This document shows, in pieces, positions 41,414 to 50,399 of a DNA stretch of 64,000 bases (position 1 is its first letter; every line of letters starts with the position of its first letter). The stretch is from JANWXD01 sp035575135. Lineage in GTDB: Bacteria > Acidobacteriota > Terriglobia > Bryobacterales > Bryobacteraceae. The stretch covers positions 62,001 to 126,000 of the forward strand of contig DATLYE010000048.1 in NCBI GenBank assembly GCA_035575135.1. Reading direction: 5' to 3'. The position numbers and the translations under genes are program-made. The notes beneath the pieces were generated by a model. That model was not told the origin of the DNA, did no database searches, and worked only from the letters and a program-made list of their open reading frames with translations.

Positions 41414-42371
41414 ACTGGCGCTTGCGGCGCCGCTCGTATTCGCAGCGGATTACTTTCCGCTCCAGCCGGGCAATCAGTGGGCGTACCGCTGTAGCGGGGC
41501 CGCCTGCGGAGAAGGGACGGTTGTCGTCGAGGTACTGCAAGAAGAAGAGGTCGCCGGAAGGCGGTACGCCGTGCTCCGGAGCTTCCGCGGGGCATTGGCC
41601 TGGCTCCGGCAGGACCACGAAGGCACAGTCTGGGCGCTGGATCGCAACAGCGGCTCCGAACAAGTGTGGTACCGGTTTGGCGCTTCGCAAGGGGAGAGAT
41701 ATCCGACCGCGCTCGATCCTTGCTCGCCCGTGGCGGTGATCGCCTCGCAGAACGCCGGCTACGACGGGCCGGCGGGTCGCTTTTCTAACGTGCTCCGCAT
41801 ATTCTATCCGCCGGCGTTGTGCTCCGACGCCGGGTTGACCGAGGAGTATTTTCTGCCCGGCACGGGCCTGTTGCGCCGGACGGAGGTGACGATCGCGGGT
41901 CCGCGCTCCTATGACCTGATTTATGCGCGCACCCGGGGAGGCACGGTCCTCGCCGGCCCCCACCTGCGCTTCGGCCTCGCCGTGGACCGCCCCGTCTACA
42001 TCGTGAATCGGATGCCGCCCGCCGATCCTGAGGATGCGGTGCCCCGGATGACGGTCCGCATCACGCTGCGCAACACCACGGACGAGCCCGTGCGGCTGCG
42101 CTTTCCCACCAGCCAGCGGTACGACCTTGAAATTCAGGACGCCGAAGGCAAGCACGTCTGGCGCTGGTCTGAAGAGCGCGCGTTCCTGATGGTTTATGGC
42201 GAGGAGGAATTCGGCCCCGGCGAGCGGAATTACATCGAAACGGTACGCCTGGCCGGCCCCGACGGGCAGCCTCTGCCCGAGGGGCGCTACGTGCTTCGTG
42301 CCTGGCTGGCAACCGACACGCCGCAGGGCTGGTCCGCATCCGTGGAGTTCGAAGTGCGCCACGTCTACTGA
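41385..42371 (+). CDS. Secreted BsuPI-domain (intracellular proteinase inhibitor-like) protein
   Basis: A 328-residue exported protein with a signal peptide (MRGTGIFTTKLALAAPLVF). The central part (residues 20-180) is unrecognised. The last 115 residues have the BsuPI pattern: MTVRITLRNTTDEPVRLRFP, then YDLEIQDAEGKHVWRWSEER and GRYVLRAWLAT, typical of the Ig-like domain of intracellular proteinase inhibitor homologues. The ATG lies inside the aldo/keto reductase end, with 29 bases of overlap, so the pair is probably one transcript. The C-terminal domain call is good; the function is not known. Confidence 0.65.
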   Translation: MRGTGIFTTKLALAAPLVFAADYFPLQPGNQWAYRCSGAACGEGTVVVEVLQEEEVAGRRYAVLRSFRGALAWLRQDHEGTVWALDRNSGSEQVWYRFGASQGERYPTALDPCSPVAVIASQNAGYDGPAGRFSNVLRIFYPPALCSDAGLTEEYFLPGTGLLRRTEVTIAGPRSYDLIYARTRGGTVLAGPHLRFGLAVDRPVYIVNRMPPADPEDAVPRMTVRITLRNTTDEPVRLRFPTSQRYDLEIQDAEGKHVWRWSEERAFLMVYGEEEFGPGERNYIETVRLAGPDGQPLPEGRYVLRAWLATDTPQGWSASVEFEVRHVY

Positions 42372-42421
42372 GCGGCCGGCTCGCAACCGCCCGCAGCACC
42401 GTAAATTCGGCGGCGGAGTGA

Positions 42422-42427
42422 TACGAT
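42422..42427 (+). promoter_or_regulatory. -10 element (TACGAT) upstream of nfo
   Basis: TACGAT ends 7 bases before the CTG at 42434, the codon that family alignment would place as the start. The spacing would make the transcript begin with the CTG. Confidence 0.35.
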
Positions 42428-42433
42428 GTTGCT

Positions 42434-43309
42434 CTGCGCATCGGAATCCACACTTCGATTGCCGGCTCGCTCGATCGGGCCGCGGTGCGCGCGGCGGAGC
42501 TCGGCGCCAACGCCTTCCAGATTTTCTCCAGTAGTCCCCGGATGTGGCGTTCCCGTGTTCCGCAGCCGGAGGAGATTCGCCGTCTGCGGCAGCTGCGGGA
42601 GCGTTTCGACCTGTATCCCCTGGTAGTGCACGACAACTACCTGATCAATCTTGCCGCGGCAGATCCGCGGATCCGCGCCCGCTCCGTCGCAGCCTTCCGT
42701 GCCGAAGTGGAGCGCGCGCTGCTGGTGGGCGCCGAGTATCTCGTCCTCCATCCGGGCAGCTGCCGCGGCCAGTCCCTGGAGGCCGGCATTCGCACCCTGG
42801 CCGCATCGCTTCAGCAGGCAACGCGCGGACTGCGTAGAGACGGGCTCACGCTGCTGCTCGAGAACACGGCCGGCTCCGGCTGCGCGCTCGGCAGCCGGTT
42901 CGAAGAACTGGCCGAAATCCGGCGCTTGTGCTCGGGGCTCGAATTCCCTGTGGGGTATTGCCTGGACACGGCCCATTGCCTGGCGGCAGGTTATGACGTG
43001 GCCTCGGAAGCCGGTCTTCGCGCCACACTGCGGCAAGCGTCCGCGGTGCTGGGCCTCGAGGCCATCCCCGTGATCCACGCCAACGATTCCAAAGCGCCGC
43101 TGGGTTCGCGCGTTGACCGCCACGAGCACATCGGCAAAGGCTATATTGGAAAACAAGGGTTTCGCCGCATCCTCAATCACCCCAGGCTGCGGAGCAAAGC
43201 TTTTATTCTCGAGACCCCGATCGAACGGGACGGCGACGATCGCCGCAATCTCGAGGCGCTCAAGAACCTATGCCGGAAAAGTCGTACGACCACAGGCAGA
43301 TCGAGTTAA
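42434..43309 (+). CDS. nfo: Deoxyribonuclease IV (endonuclease IV, AP endonuclease)
   Basis: Zinc-dependent AP endonuclease cutting 5' of abasic sites in DNA. The TIM-barrel protein shows the metal ligands in order: H in VVHDNYL, H in LVLHPGS, E in LLLENTAGSG, D and H in CLDTAHC, and H/D/H in VIHANDSKAPLG and DRHEHIGKG, then E in FILETPIE. The frame has no ATG or GTG before residue 18: the CTG at 42434 yields MRIGIHTSIAGS, which matches the family N terminus, while the first GTG at 42485 would drop it. A GGAG box before the out-of-frame ATG at 42426 is also present, so a base error is possible. The gene overlaps leuS by 40 bases. Confidence 0.88.
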   Translation: MRIGIHTSIAGSLDRAAVRAAELGANAFQIFSSSPRMWRSRVPQPEEIRRLRQLRERFDLYPLVVHDNYLINLAAADPRIRARSVAAFRAEVERALLVGAEYLVLHPGSCRGQSLEAGIRTLAASLQQATRGLRRDGLTLLLENTAGSGCALGSRFEELAEIRRLCSGLEFPVGYCLDTAHCLAAGYDVASEAGLRATLRQASAVLGLEAIPVIHANDSKAPLGSRVDRHEHIGKGYIGKQGFRRILNHPRLRSKAFILETPIERDGDDRRNLEALKNLCRKSRTTTGRSS

Positions 43310-45726
43310 AGTGGTGCCAGCGCTGGAGCGACGGGAGCCTCTTCCGGGCCGAGGACCACTCTGACCGGCCCAAATATTACCTGCTCGAGATGCTTCCCTA
43401 CCCCAGCGGCACGCTGCACGTCGGCCACATCCGCAACTACACGATCGGTGACACTCTGGCGCGCTACAAGTGGATGCGCGGCTACAACGTCTTGCACCCC
43501 ATGGGCTGGGATGCCTTCGGGCTGCCGGCCGAAAACGCCGCTATCGCCAACCAGCGCCACCCCCGCGACTGGACGCTCGAGAACATCGCCTACATGAAGC
43601 GGCAACATATCCGCTACGGTTTCAGCTACGACTGGCAGCGCGAGATCTCCACCTGCGAACCGGAATACTACCGCTGGAACCAGTGGTTTTTCCTGAAAAT
43701 GCTCGAGCGCGGCCTGGCCTATCGCGCCAAGGCCCTCGTCAACTGGTGCCCGCAATGCGCCACGGTGCTGGCCAACGAGCAGGTCGTCAACGGCTGCTGC
43801 TGGCGGCACGAAGACACCCCGGTGGAACAGCGGGCGCTCGAACAGTGGTTTCTGCGGATCACCGCATATGCCGAAGAACTCCTGCGCGACCTGGACAAGC
43901 TCGAAGGCGGCTGGCCGGAGCGCGTCATCACCATGCAGCGCAACTGGATCGGCCGTTCCGAAGGCGCTGAGATCGACTTCCGGCTGGCGGAGTCGGGCCG
44001 GCCCATTCGCGTCTTCACCACGCGCGTGGACACGATTTTCGGCGCCACCTGCGTCATTCTCGCGCCGGAGCACCCCCTGGCCGAAGAGCTCGTAGCGCCG
44101 GAAGACCGGCCGCGCCTCAAGGCGATGATTGACGAGCGGGCGCGCCGCGATCCGGGCGATCTCGTCAAAGAAGGGTTCTCCACCGGCCATTTCGCCGTCA
44201 ATCCGTACAACGGCGAGAAGATCCCGGTCTGGATCGGTAACTTCGTCCTGATGGGCTACGGCACCGGCGCGATCATGGCCGTGCCGGCGCACGACGAACG
44301 GGATTTTGAGTTCTGCACGCGCTACGGGATCCCGGTGCGCCCCGTCATCCGGCCCGTGGGCGGCGAACTGGCCGACCCGGCCCGCATGCAGGCCGCCTTC
44401 ACCGAGGACGGCATCTGCGAGAATTCGGGCGAATTCTCCGGTCTGCCGAGCGCGGAGGCGCGGCGGCGGATGACCGAAAAGGCCGAGCGGGAATGCTTCG
44501 GCAAGGCGGCCGTCACCTACCGCATCCGCGACTGGGGCATCTCGCGCCAGCGCTACTGGGGCACGCCCATCCCCGTAATCCACTGCGCAGCATGCGGCAT
44601 CGTTCCGGTGCCCGAACAGGAGCTGCCGGTGGTGCTTCCTTTGAACGTGCGCATTACCGGCATGGGGCGCTCCCCGCTCGAAGATGTTCCCGAGTTCGTC
44701 CACGCGCCCTGCCCCCGCTGCCGCCGCCCCGCCCGGCGCGAAACCGACACCATGGACACCTTCATCGATTCGTCCTGGTATTTCTACCGCTACTGTGATC
44801 CGCACAATGACCGGGCGCCGTTTGACTCCGCCAAGATCGCCTACTGGTTTCCGATCGATCAGTACATCGGAGGCGTCGAGCACGCCATCCTGCACCTGAT
44901 CTATGCCCGTTTCTTCACCAAGGTGATGCGCGATCTGGGCCTCGTCGCCAATGACGAGCCTGCCGTACGCCTGTTCACCCAGGGCATGGTCATCAAAGAC
45001 GGCGCCAAGATGTCCAAATCCAAAGGCAACGTCGTCAGCGCCGACGAGACCGCGGAACGTTACGGCGCGGACACGGCACGGTTATTCGTCCTCTTCGCAG
45101 CGCCGCCCGAAAAGGACGTGGACTGGCAGGACGCCGGGGTGGAGGGGATCTACCGCTTCATCAGCCGCGTCTACCGCTTCGTGACGCGCAACGCCGGCAA
45201 GGCGCGCGAGGCGGCCGGCGGGGAGGAGACGGAAGCGGACCGCCGCGTGCGGCGCAAACTGCACCAGACCATTCGCAAAATCACCGAGGATTTTGAGACG
45301 CGCTGGCACTTCAACACTTCCATTGCGGCCATTATGGAGCTGGTCAACGAGCTGCACGCCGCCGAGGCGTCGCTTTCTCCGGGTGTGCTGTCGGAGGCCC
45401 TGGAAAAACTCGTGCTGCTGCTCGGGCCTTTCGCGCCCTACGTGGCCGAGGAGATGTGGGAGGAGCTGGGGCGTACGGGTCCGGTCTTCCGCCAGCCGTG
45501 GCCGGACTACGACCCGGAGCTCGCGCGCGAGGAGATGGCGGAAATCGTGCTCCAGGTCAACGGCAAGGTGCGCAGCCGTTTGACCGCGCCCTTTGGCACG
45601 TCCCGCGAAGAACTCGAGCGGCAGGCCCTCGCCGACGAGAAAATCCGTTCCTACATCGCGGGCAAGGCGGTGGCGAAAGTCGTCGTAGTTCCCGATAAAC
45701 TTGTCAACGTCGTCGTGAAAGGATAA
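43270..45726 (+). CDS. leuS: Leucyl-tRNA synthetase
   Basis: Charges tRNA-Leu. The 818-residue protein has the class I HIGH motif TLHVGHIRNYTIGD near residue 40, the CP1 editing domain (GYGTGAIMAVPAHDERDFEF and TRVDTIFGATCVILAPEHPL), the anticodon-side KMSKS motif GAKMSKSKGNVVSADE near residue 575, and the C-terminal helical and DUF-like end. The total length is normal for bacteria. It starts inside the nfo end and is followed by 5 bases before the Gfo/Idh gene. Confidence 0.97.
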   Translation: MPEKSYDHRQIELKWCQRWSDGSLFRAEDHSDRPKYYLLEMLPYPSGTLHVGHIRNYTIGDTLARYKWMRGYNVLHPMGWDAFGLPAENAAIANQRHPRDWTLENIAYMKRQHIRYGFSYDWQREISTCEPEYYRWNQWFFLKMLERGLAYRAKALVNWCPQCATVLANEQVVNGCCWRHEDTPVEQRALEQWFLRITAYAEELLRDLDKLEGGWPERVITMQRNWIGRSEGAEIDFRLAESGRPIRVFTTRVDTIFGATCVILAPEHPLAEELVAPEDRPRLKAMIDERARRDPGDLVKEGFSTGHFAVNPYNGEKIPVWIGNFVLMGYGTGAIMAVPAHDERDFEFCTRYGIPVRPVIRPVGGELADPARMQAAFTEDGICENSGEFSGLPSAEARRRMTEKAERECFGKAAVTYRIRDWGISRQRYWGTPIPVIHCAACGIVPVPEQELPVVLPLNVRITGMGRSPLEDVPEFVHAPCPRCRRPARRETDTMDTFIDSSWYFYRYCDPHNDRAPFDSAKIAYWFPIDQYIGGVEHAILHLIYARFFTKVMRDLGLVANDEPAVRLFTQGMVIKDGAKMSKSKGNVVSADETAERYGADTARLFVLFAAPPEKDVDWQDAGVEGIYRFISRVYRFVTRNAGKAREAAGGEETEADRRVRRKLHQTIRKITEDFETRWHFNTSIAAIMELVNELHAAEASLSPGVLSEALEKLVLLLGPFAPYVAEEMWEELGRTGPVFRQPWPDYDPELAREEMAEIVLQVNGKVRSRLTAPFGTSREELERQALADEKIRSYIAGKAVAKVVVVPDKLVNVVVKG

Positions 45727-45731
45727 CGGAT

Positions 45732-47024
45732 ATGCAGGAGCAGGAATCCCGGAGAACATTTTTGCAGGCGGGCGCCGCGGCCGCCGCCTTCACGTTTGTC
45801 CCGGACCGCGCCCGGGGCGCCAACGACCGGATCGCGGCGGCATTCATCGGCATGGGCCGTATGGGCATCGCCAATCTGCGTATCGCCCTGAAGCAGCCCG
45901 GGCTGGAAGCCGCGGCGGTCTGTGACGTCTACCGGCCGCATCTGGAGCAGGCGGTGGCGGAAACCGGCGGCCGTGCCCGGGCGGTGAAGGACTTCCGCGA
46001 GATTCTCGCCGACAAGTCCGTGGATGTGGTCTGCATCTCCACTCCGGATCACTGGCACGCCTACATGACCGTCGAGGCCTGCAAGGCGGGCAAGGACGTG
46101 TATGTGGAAAAACCGCTGTGCGTGGCCGTCGAAGAGGGCCGCAAGATGGTCGAAGCGGCGCGAAAGTACGACCGCGTGGTGCAGGCCGGCACCATGCAGC
46201 GCTCCGGCATCCACTTCCGCAAGGCCTGCGATCTGGTGCGTAAAGGCGTGCTCGGCAAGGTGACCTTCGTGCGCACCTGGAACTACGGACTCGCCCCGCA
46301 GCAGGGGATCGGCAACCCGCCCGACAGCGATCCCCCGGAAGGCCTGGATTGGGATTTGTGGCTCGGACCCGCTCCCTGGCGTCCCTTCAACCGGAACCGC
46401 TTCGGGGTGGACCCCAAAGCCTTCTCACACTTTCGCTGGTTCTGGGATTACGCGGGCGGCATGATGACGGACTGGGGCGTTCACTGGCTCGACATCGTGC
46501 AGATGGCCTTTGCCGAGGAAATGCCCGCCGCGATCGTGGCGCTCGGCGGCAAGTATTATCTCAAAGACAACCGCGAAACCCCGGACACTCTGCAGGTCAC
46601 CTACGAGTATCCGAGCGGGTTTGTCGCCACCTACGAAAACCGCTCGGGCAATGCCCAGTCTTTGTTCAACAAGCCCGGCGGCATTCTGTTCCACGGCAGC
46701 AAGGCGACGCTGTTCGTGGACCGCAGCGAATACCGCCTTCTGCCGGAGCGCGACTCCGGCCTGGAGTACATCCAGGAGCCGGCCTCCAACAACGCGAATA
46801 TGGCGCACTGGCAGAATTTTCTGGACTGCGTCCGCACGCGCAAGCGCCCGGTGAGCGATATCGAAACCTGCTTCCGCTCCACCGCCACCTGCCTGCTCGG
46901 CAACCTTGCCCTCTTGAGCAAGCGCCGCCTGGACTGGGACGACAAGGCAGGCACCGTGCTGCAAAGAGAAGTCGAACCCCTGCTGCGGCGCGACTACCGT
47001 CCGCCCTGGAAGCTGGAAGTGTAG
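45732..47024 (+). CDS. Tat-exported Gfo/Idh/MocA-family oxidoreductase
   Basis: NAD(P)-dependent sugar or inositol oxidoreductase of unknown substrate, predicted periplasmic. The 430-residue protein has a Tat signal (SRRTFLQAGAAAAAFTFVPD), a Rossmann fold with FIGMGRMGIANLRIALKQ near residue 35, the ISTPDHWHAYMTVEACKAG and EKPLCVAVEEGRKMVE motif (catalytic lysine of EKP) near residue 130, and the C-terminal Gfo/Idh fold. Tat-exported members are abundant in Planctomycetes and Acidobacteria. It begins 5 bases after leuS. The substrate is not visible from sequence. Confidence 0.9.
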   Translation: MQEQESRRTFLQAGAAAAAFTFVPDRARGANDRIAAAFIGMGRMGIANLRIALKQPGLEAAAVCDVYRPHLEQAVAETGGRARAVKDFREILADKSVDVVCISTPDHWHAYMTVEACKAGKDVYVEKPLCVAVEEGRKMVEAARKYDRVVQAGTMQRSGIHFRKACDLVRKGVLGKVTFVRTWNYGLAPQQGIGNPPDSDPPEGLDWDLWLGPAPWRPFNRNRFGVDPKAFSHFRWFWDYAGGMMTDWGVHWLDIVQMAFAEEMPAAIVALGGKYYLKDNRETPDTLQVTYEYPSGFVATYENRSGNAQSLFNKPGGILFHGSKATLFVDRSEYRLLPERDSGLEYIQEPASNNANMAHWQNFLDCVRTRKRPVSDIETCFRSTATCLLGNLALLSKRRLDWDDKAGTVLQREVEPLLRRDYRPPWKLEV

Positions 47025-47037
47025 CCTCCCCTCCTTC

Positions 47038-49512
47038 CTAGCGCCGCACGCCGCCGCGTGAAAACGCACCGCCCCGCGTGAAGATCTGGAACGGCGCCCA
47101 GTAGTACGGCCTCCGGTAGACCGGGTGGGCAAGCAACGTCAGCTTGGCGTTGCGCAGCGCGCGGGCCGGTGACTCCCCCGACGCCAGACGCCGGTACAAC
47201 TCCGAAATCAATGCGGCCGTGGAACGGTCGTTGACGTCCCACAATCCGGCTATGACATTGCGTGCCCCTGCCGCCAGAAAAGCCCAGGCGAATCCGACCA
47301 GCCCTTCCCCGGAGTAGTTGCGCGCGCCGGCGCTGCGGCAGGCGGAAATTGTGACCAGGCGCGCCTGCAGGGGTTGCGCCAGCACCTCCCGTGCATAAAG
47401 CCTGTAGGCGTCCCCCTGCCGGGAGAGAATGACCGCCGAATCCAGAGGGCTTTCGCGATTGGCTTCGGCGTGCGCCGCAAAGTGAATCAGGGCGTAACGT
47501 TGTGGCAGGCTTTCGTGGTAGGCCTCCGGGTTCGCCTGCGGCCCGGTGATGACCTTCTTAAGAGAACCAGGAAAGTGCTTCTCGATGTTTGCAATCTCGA
47601 CGCCGGCATCCGGCAGGCGTGCGAATTCCGCCGACGGCGGTTCCGGGTCCCCGAGCACGAGCAATCCCCGGGCGCGAGCAGGCTCACCCGGGCTCAACAC
47701 CGACACCGCCGGCGTGACGGCCACCGTCGCCTCTTCGATCCAGTACCGCGGTGGATCGTCGTCCGTCAGCAACGTCTCGAAATTCAATTCGTGGAGAGCT
47801 CCGTCGGGTACCACCAGGACGTTTGCGCCGCGCGGGATCAGCTTCCGGGCCGGCGCAATCAGGACCTCGTAAAGCCTGCGCCCGATGGCGTTGCGGTTCT
47901 CGCGCGGGTCTTCAACCGACAGCAGCGCGTTGGAATAAGCTTCCACAAGCCGGCGTACGGTGGCCTCCGGCGGCAGGGCGAACCACTCCACACGGTTGCC
48001 CGTGCGGACGAACAAGAAAGAGCGCTTGGGCGCCAGCCAGTAGGACAACACAGCGGCGGCTTCCGGCGGCGCTGCGGAACGCCTCGCGCCGGCCGAGTAG
48101 GTCCGGGAGCCCGAACCCGTCGTGGCGTGCTCGGCCAGTACGGGCGCGCGGCAGGACTCGATCGCCTCCCAGGCCCGCACGATTTCACCCTGCCGCACCA
48201 GTGCGTCCACGTACTCTTCGTAGAACGGAATGATGCTCGCCTGGAAGGTGAATTTCCATTCCAGCCGCGACAGCCGCCGGCGCAGGCGGGCGACATCCGC
48301 AGCCAGCTGCCCGAATTCCTGATGCAGCAGGTGGTAGGCGCCGTTTTGCGCGTGAAGGCTGCCCAGCCGCGCGCGGGCTTCGAGCAACGCTTGCGGCACG
48401 TCGAGCTTCTCCGCGCGCGCGATCGCTTCCAGGTAGCGGGCTTCGGCTTCGGCAAAGCGGCCCCGCGCCGCGGCGATGCGTGCCGCATTCAGCAGCGGCC
48501 ACACCAGGTTGCCGGCATCACCCGCACGCATCCTCAGTTGCACCGCCTCTTGATTGAAGCGTTCAGCGGAGGCGAGATCGCCCGTCTCGATCGCCATCAT
48601 GGCCAGGTTGCTCAGCCAGCGGGCGGCCATGGCTTGATCGCCGAGCCGGCGCGCCAAGGTCAGCCCGCGCCGGTAGCACGCAATGGCGTTCTGAGGCTCG
48701 CCGCGGAAATAGTACGTGTTGCCGAGATCGCCGAACAGGCCCGCCAGACCCGCGTGCTCCTCGATCTGGCTGTAAATTGCTTCGGCCTCACGCAGCGATT
48801 CGAGCGCCCGGTCCCAGTCACCGAGAGCGTTGTAACACACCCCCAGGTTATGCCGGGCCGTGGCCGTGAGGGGGGCGTAGCCGGCGGGGACGGAGACGGC
48901 GAGCGCCTGTTCCAGCCATGGAATGGCTTCTCCGTAGCGGCCCAGCCTCAGCCGGCTCCACCCCAGGGTCACGAGCGTCGCCGCCTCCTGGTAGGCGTGC
49001 CGGGCTCTCCGTGCAGCTTCCAAGGCCGCGCGCAGGCACTGAAACGCCTGCTCGGGATCGCTTCGCTGCAGGACGATGCCGTGAAGCTGTTCCGTCAGGG
49101 AGATCAGCAGCGGGGCGCCGGAACTCCGCGCCAGCTTCCGCGCCCGCTCCAGAATCCGTTCTGCCTCTGCCTCGCGGCCCCTCTCGCGCAGGGCCCGGCT
49201 CAACAGCGTCCAGCGCCGCACCGCCACCTCCTCATCTTGCGGAGGCTCTTCTTTCCCATCCAGAAGCTGGATGGCCTCAGTCGCCTGCCCGCGGGCCAGC
49301 AGCACCGAGGCCTTCACGAAGTAAAATCGCCACCGGTCATCGGGCGAGCGGGCGCGCCGGAGTCCCCGCTCGGCCAGCTCAAGCGCCTCGGACCGCTTCC
49401 CTTCGAGCAGAAGCTTCATGGCGCGGGCGTAAAGCTGTCCGGGAGGTTCAACCTGAATCAAACGGCAACCGAGGGAAAGCGTCAGCAGGAACGCCACTCC
49501 CCGCCGGTGCAT
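47038..49512 (-). CDS. Tetratricopeptide protein with C-terminal CHAT peptidase domain
   Basis: Predicted caspase-like protease with TPR repeats. The 824-residue protein has a hydrophobic N terminus ending in LTLSLGC, a possible lipoprotein signal; about ten TPR-like units in residues 25-440; and a CHAT domain (residues 600-824). The dyad is H near residue 679 (FAAHAEANRESPLDS) and C near 722 (ISACRSAGARNYSGEG); GLWDVNDRST follows as expected. It is the last gene of an ECF sigma, anti-sigma, unknown, CHAT series. A -10 (TATGAT) just before the ATG would allow leaderless transcription. CHAT partners of gasdermin-like or sigma-linked systems act by proteolysis; the target here is unknown. Confidence 0.88.
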   Translation of the reverse strand: MHRRGVAFLLTLSLGCRLIQVEPPGQLYARAMKLLLEGKRSEALELAERGLRRARSPDDRWRFYFVKASVLLARGQATEAIQLLDGKEEPPQDEEVAVRRWTLLSRALRERGREAEAERILERARKLARSSGAPLLISLTEQLHGIVLQRSDPEQAFQCLRAALEAARRARHAYQEAATLVTLGWSRLRLGRYGEAIPWLEQALAVSVPAGYAPLTATARHNLGVCYNALGDWDRALESLREAEAIYSQIEEHAGLAGLFGDLGNTYYFRGEPQNAIACYRRGLTLARRLGDQAMAARWLSNLAMMAIETGDLASAERFNQEAVQLRMRAGDAGNLVWPLLNAARIAAARGRFAEAEARYLEAIARAEKLDVPQALLEARARLGSLHAQNGAYHLLHQEFGQLAADVARLRRRLSRLEWKFTFQASIIPFYEEYVDALVRQGEIVRAWEAIESCRAPVLAEHATTGSGSRTYSAGARRSAAPPEAAAVLSYWLAPKRSFLFVRTGNRVEWFALPPEATVRRLVEAYSNALLSVEDPRENRNAIGRRLYEVLIAPARKLIPRGANVLVVPDGALHELNFETLLTDDDPPRYWIEEATVAVTPAVSVLSPGEPARARGLLVLGDPEPPSAEFARLPDAGVEIANIEKHFPGSLKKVITGPQANPEAYHESLPQRYALIHFAAHAEANRESPLDSAVILSRQGDAYRLYAREVLAQPLQARLVTISACRSAGARNYSGEGLVGFAWAFLAAGARNVIAGLWDVNDRSTAALISELYRRLASGESPARALRNAKLTLLAHPVYRRPYYWAPFQIFTRGGAFSRGGVRR

Positions 49513-49518
49513 GATTTC

Positions 49519-49524
49519 ATCATA
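49519..49524 (-). promoter_or_regulatory. -10 element (TATGAT) of the CHAT-TPR gene
   Basis: On the minus strand TATGAT ends 7 bases before the ATG at 49512. It overlaps the stop of the preceding gene. The -35 is weak. It implies an independent transcript beginning at the ATG. Confidence 0.4.
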
Positions 49525-50389
49525 GACGGGGGCATCTGGAACCGACCAGCCTTGCGGCGTGCTGCGACAGCTTCTTACGACGTACCAGGGGCGGGGCGGC
49601 CGTTTCTTCCGGATCCGCCACCACGATCTCCCCCTTGTAGGGGTGGGCGGGATCGTCCAACACGATGCGGAGGGCGGTTAGCGACTGCCGGTACGGCTCG
49701 ATCGCCCATTCCAAAAAGTACACACGCCCCAAACCGTTCACCGTGGTGAACCCGAAGCGGCTTTGAGAGGCGTCCCACTGGAATGCGGTCTCCGGCTCGA
49801 CCAGAGAAGTGAGGACGACCCCGTGAGGGTGCACCTGATGCTTGGTGCCGGCGCTTCTCCGCACAGCCTGCATCACGGGGTCGAAACTGCGGGAGCAGCG
49901 CAGCCGGCAAGGGTCCGGATCGGGAGCAAGCCCGGCCCCCCTTGCTCCCGAACCGCGGTCTGCTCTCGCGACTTCACGGTACCGCTTGCCGTTGAACGTG
50001 ATCGCCCCGGTGTCAACTCCGGGCACGACAAGCTTGGCGAACGGCCTTTCGGGGGCGAACTCCACTTCGTACTCGTCCCGATCCGCGTCGTAGCTCATCT
50101 TCATGACAATGTGCACGTCGCCGCGAATGATGTCGAGCACGTTCAACCCCACAACGCGGACTTCCGTCCTTGTGCTGTGCACCGCACCCGAACTGCGCCC
50201 CTCCACAGCGGCGGTGGCGGAGTCAAACGAGAGAAGCGGGGCGTGCGTGAAAGGCCCTGCACTACGGGTATCGCCTCCCCCGAGGATCGGAAGGGAAACA
50301 GCAGCCCAGACCCCATCGAGCTTCGCCTGTCCCTCGACTTGTGCTGCCACTGCGACCGCCTGGGCGTTGAAGTGGAAGGTTCGAGGCAT
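49520..50389 (-). CDS. Unknown protein of the ECF sigma-CHAT cassette
   Basis: A 289-residue protein I do not recognise. It has no obvious signal peptide or membrane helix. The N-terminal half (residues 5-120) is Ala/Val-rich with strand-like alternation (NAQAVAVAAQVEGQAKLDGV; VVGLNVLDIIRGDVHIVMKM), somewhat like secreted choice-of-anchor P proteins; the C-terminal half (residues 165-270) has RVYFLEWAIEPYRQSLTALR. A run of charged, low-complexity residues (near 140-160) separates the halves. It lies between the zinc-finger anti-sigma-like gene (10 bases away) and the CHAT gene, so it may be the cassette's sensor or effector-associated protein. Confidence 0.6.
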   Translation of the reverse strand: MPRTFHFNAQAVAVAAQVEGQAKLDGVWAAVSLPILGGGDTRSAGPFTHAPLLSFDSATAAVEGRSSGAVHSTRTEVRVVGLNVLDIIRGDVHIVMKMSYDADRDEYEVEFAPERPFAKLVVPGVDTGAITFNGKRYREVARADRGSGARGAGLAPDPDPCRLRCSRSFDPVMQAVRRSAGTKHQVHPHGVVLTSLVEPETAFQWDASQSRFGFTTVNGLGRVYFLEWAIEPYRQSLTALRIVLDDPAHPYKGEIVVADPEETAAPPLVRRKKLSQHAARLVGSRCPRL

Positions 50390-50399
50390 CGGGACCCCT

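Noticed and set aside
42426..42626. 66-aa frame starting at the ATG with the GGAG box before nfo
   Set aside because: No family pattern and it is out of phase with nfo; it is mentioned only as evidence in the start-codon finding.
47374..49749. 791-aa plus-strand frame opposite the TPR-CHAT gene
   Set aside because: Low-complexity Arg/Gly/Pro-rich translation, no motif; the minus-strand gene has TPRs and the CHAT dyad.
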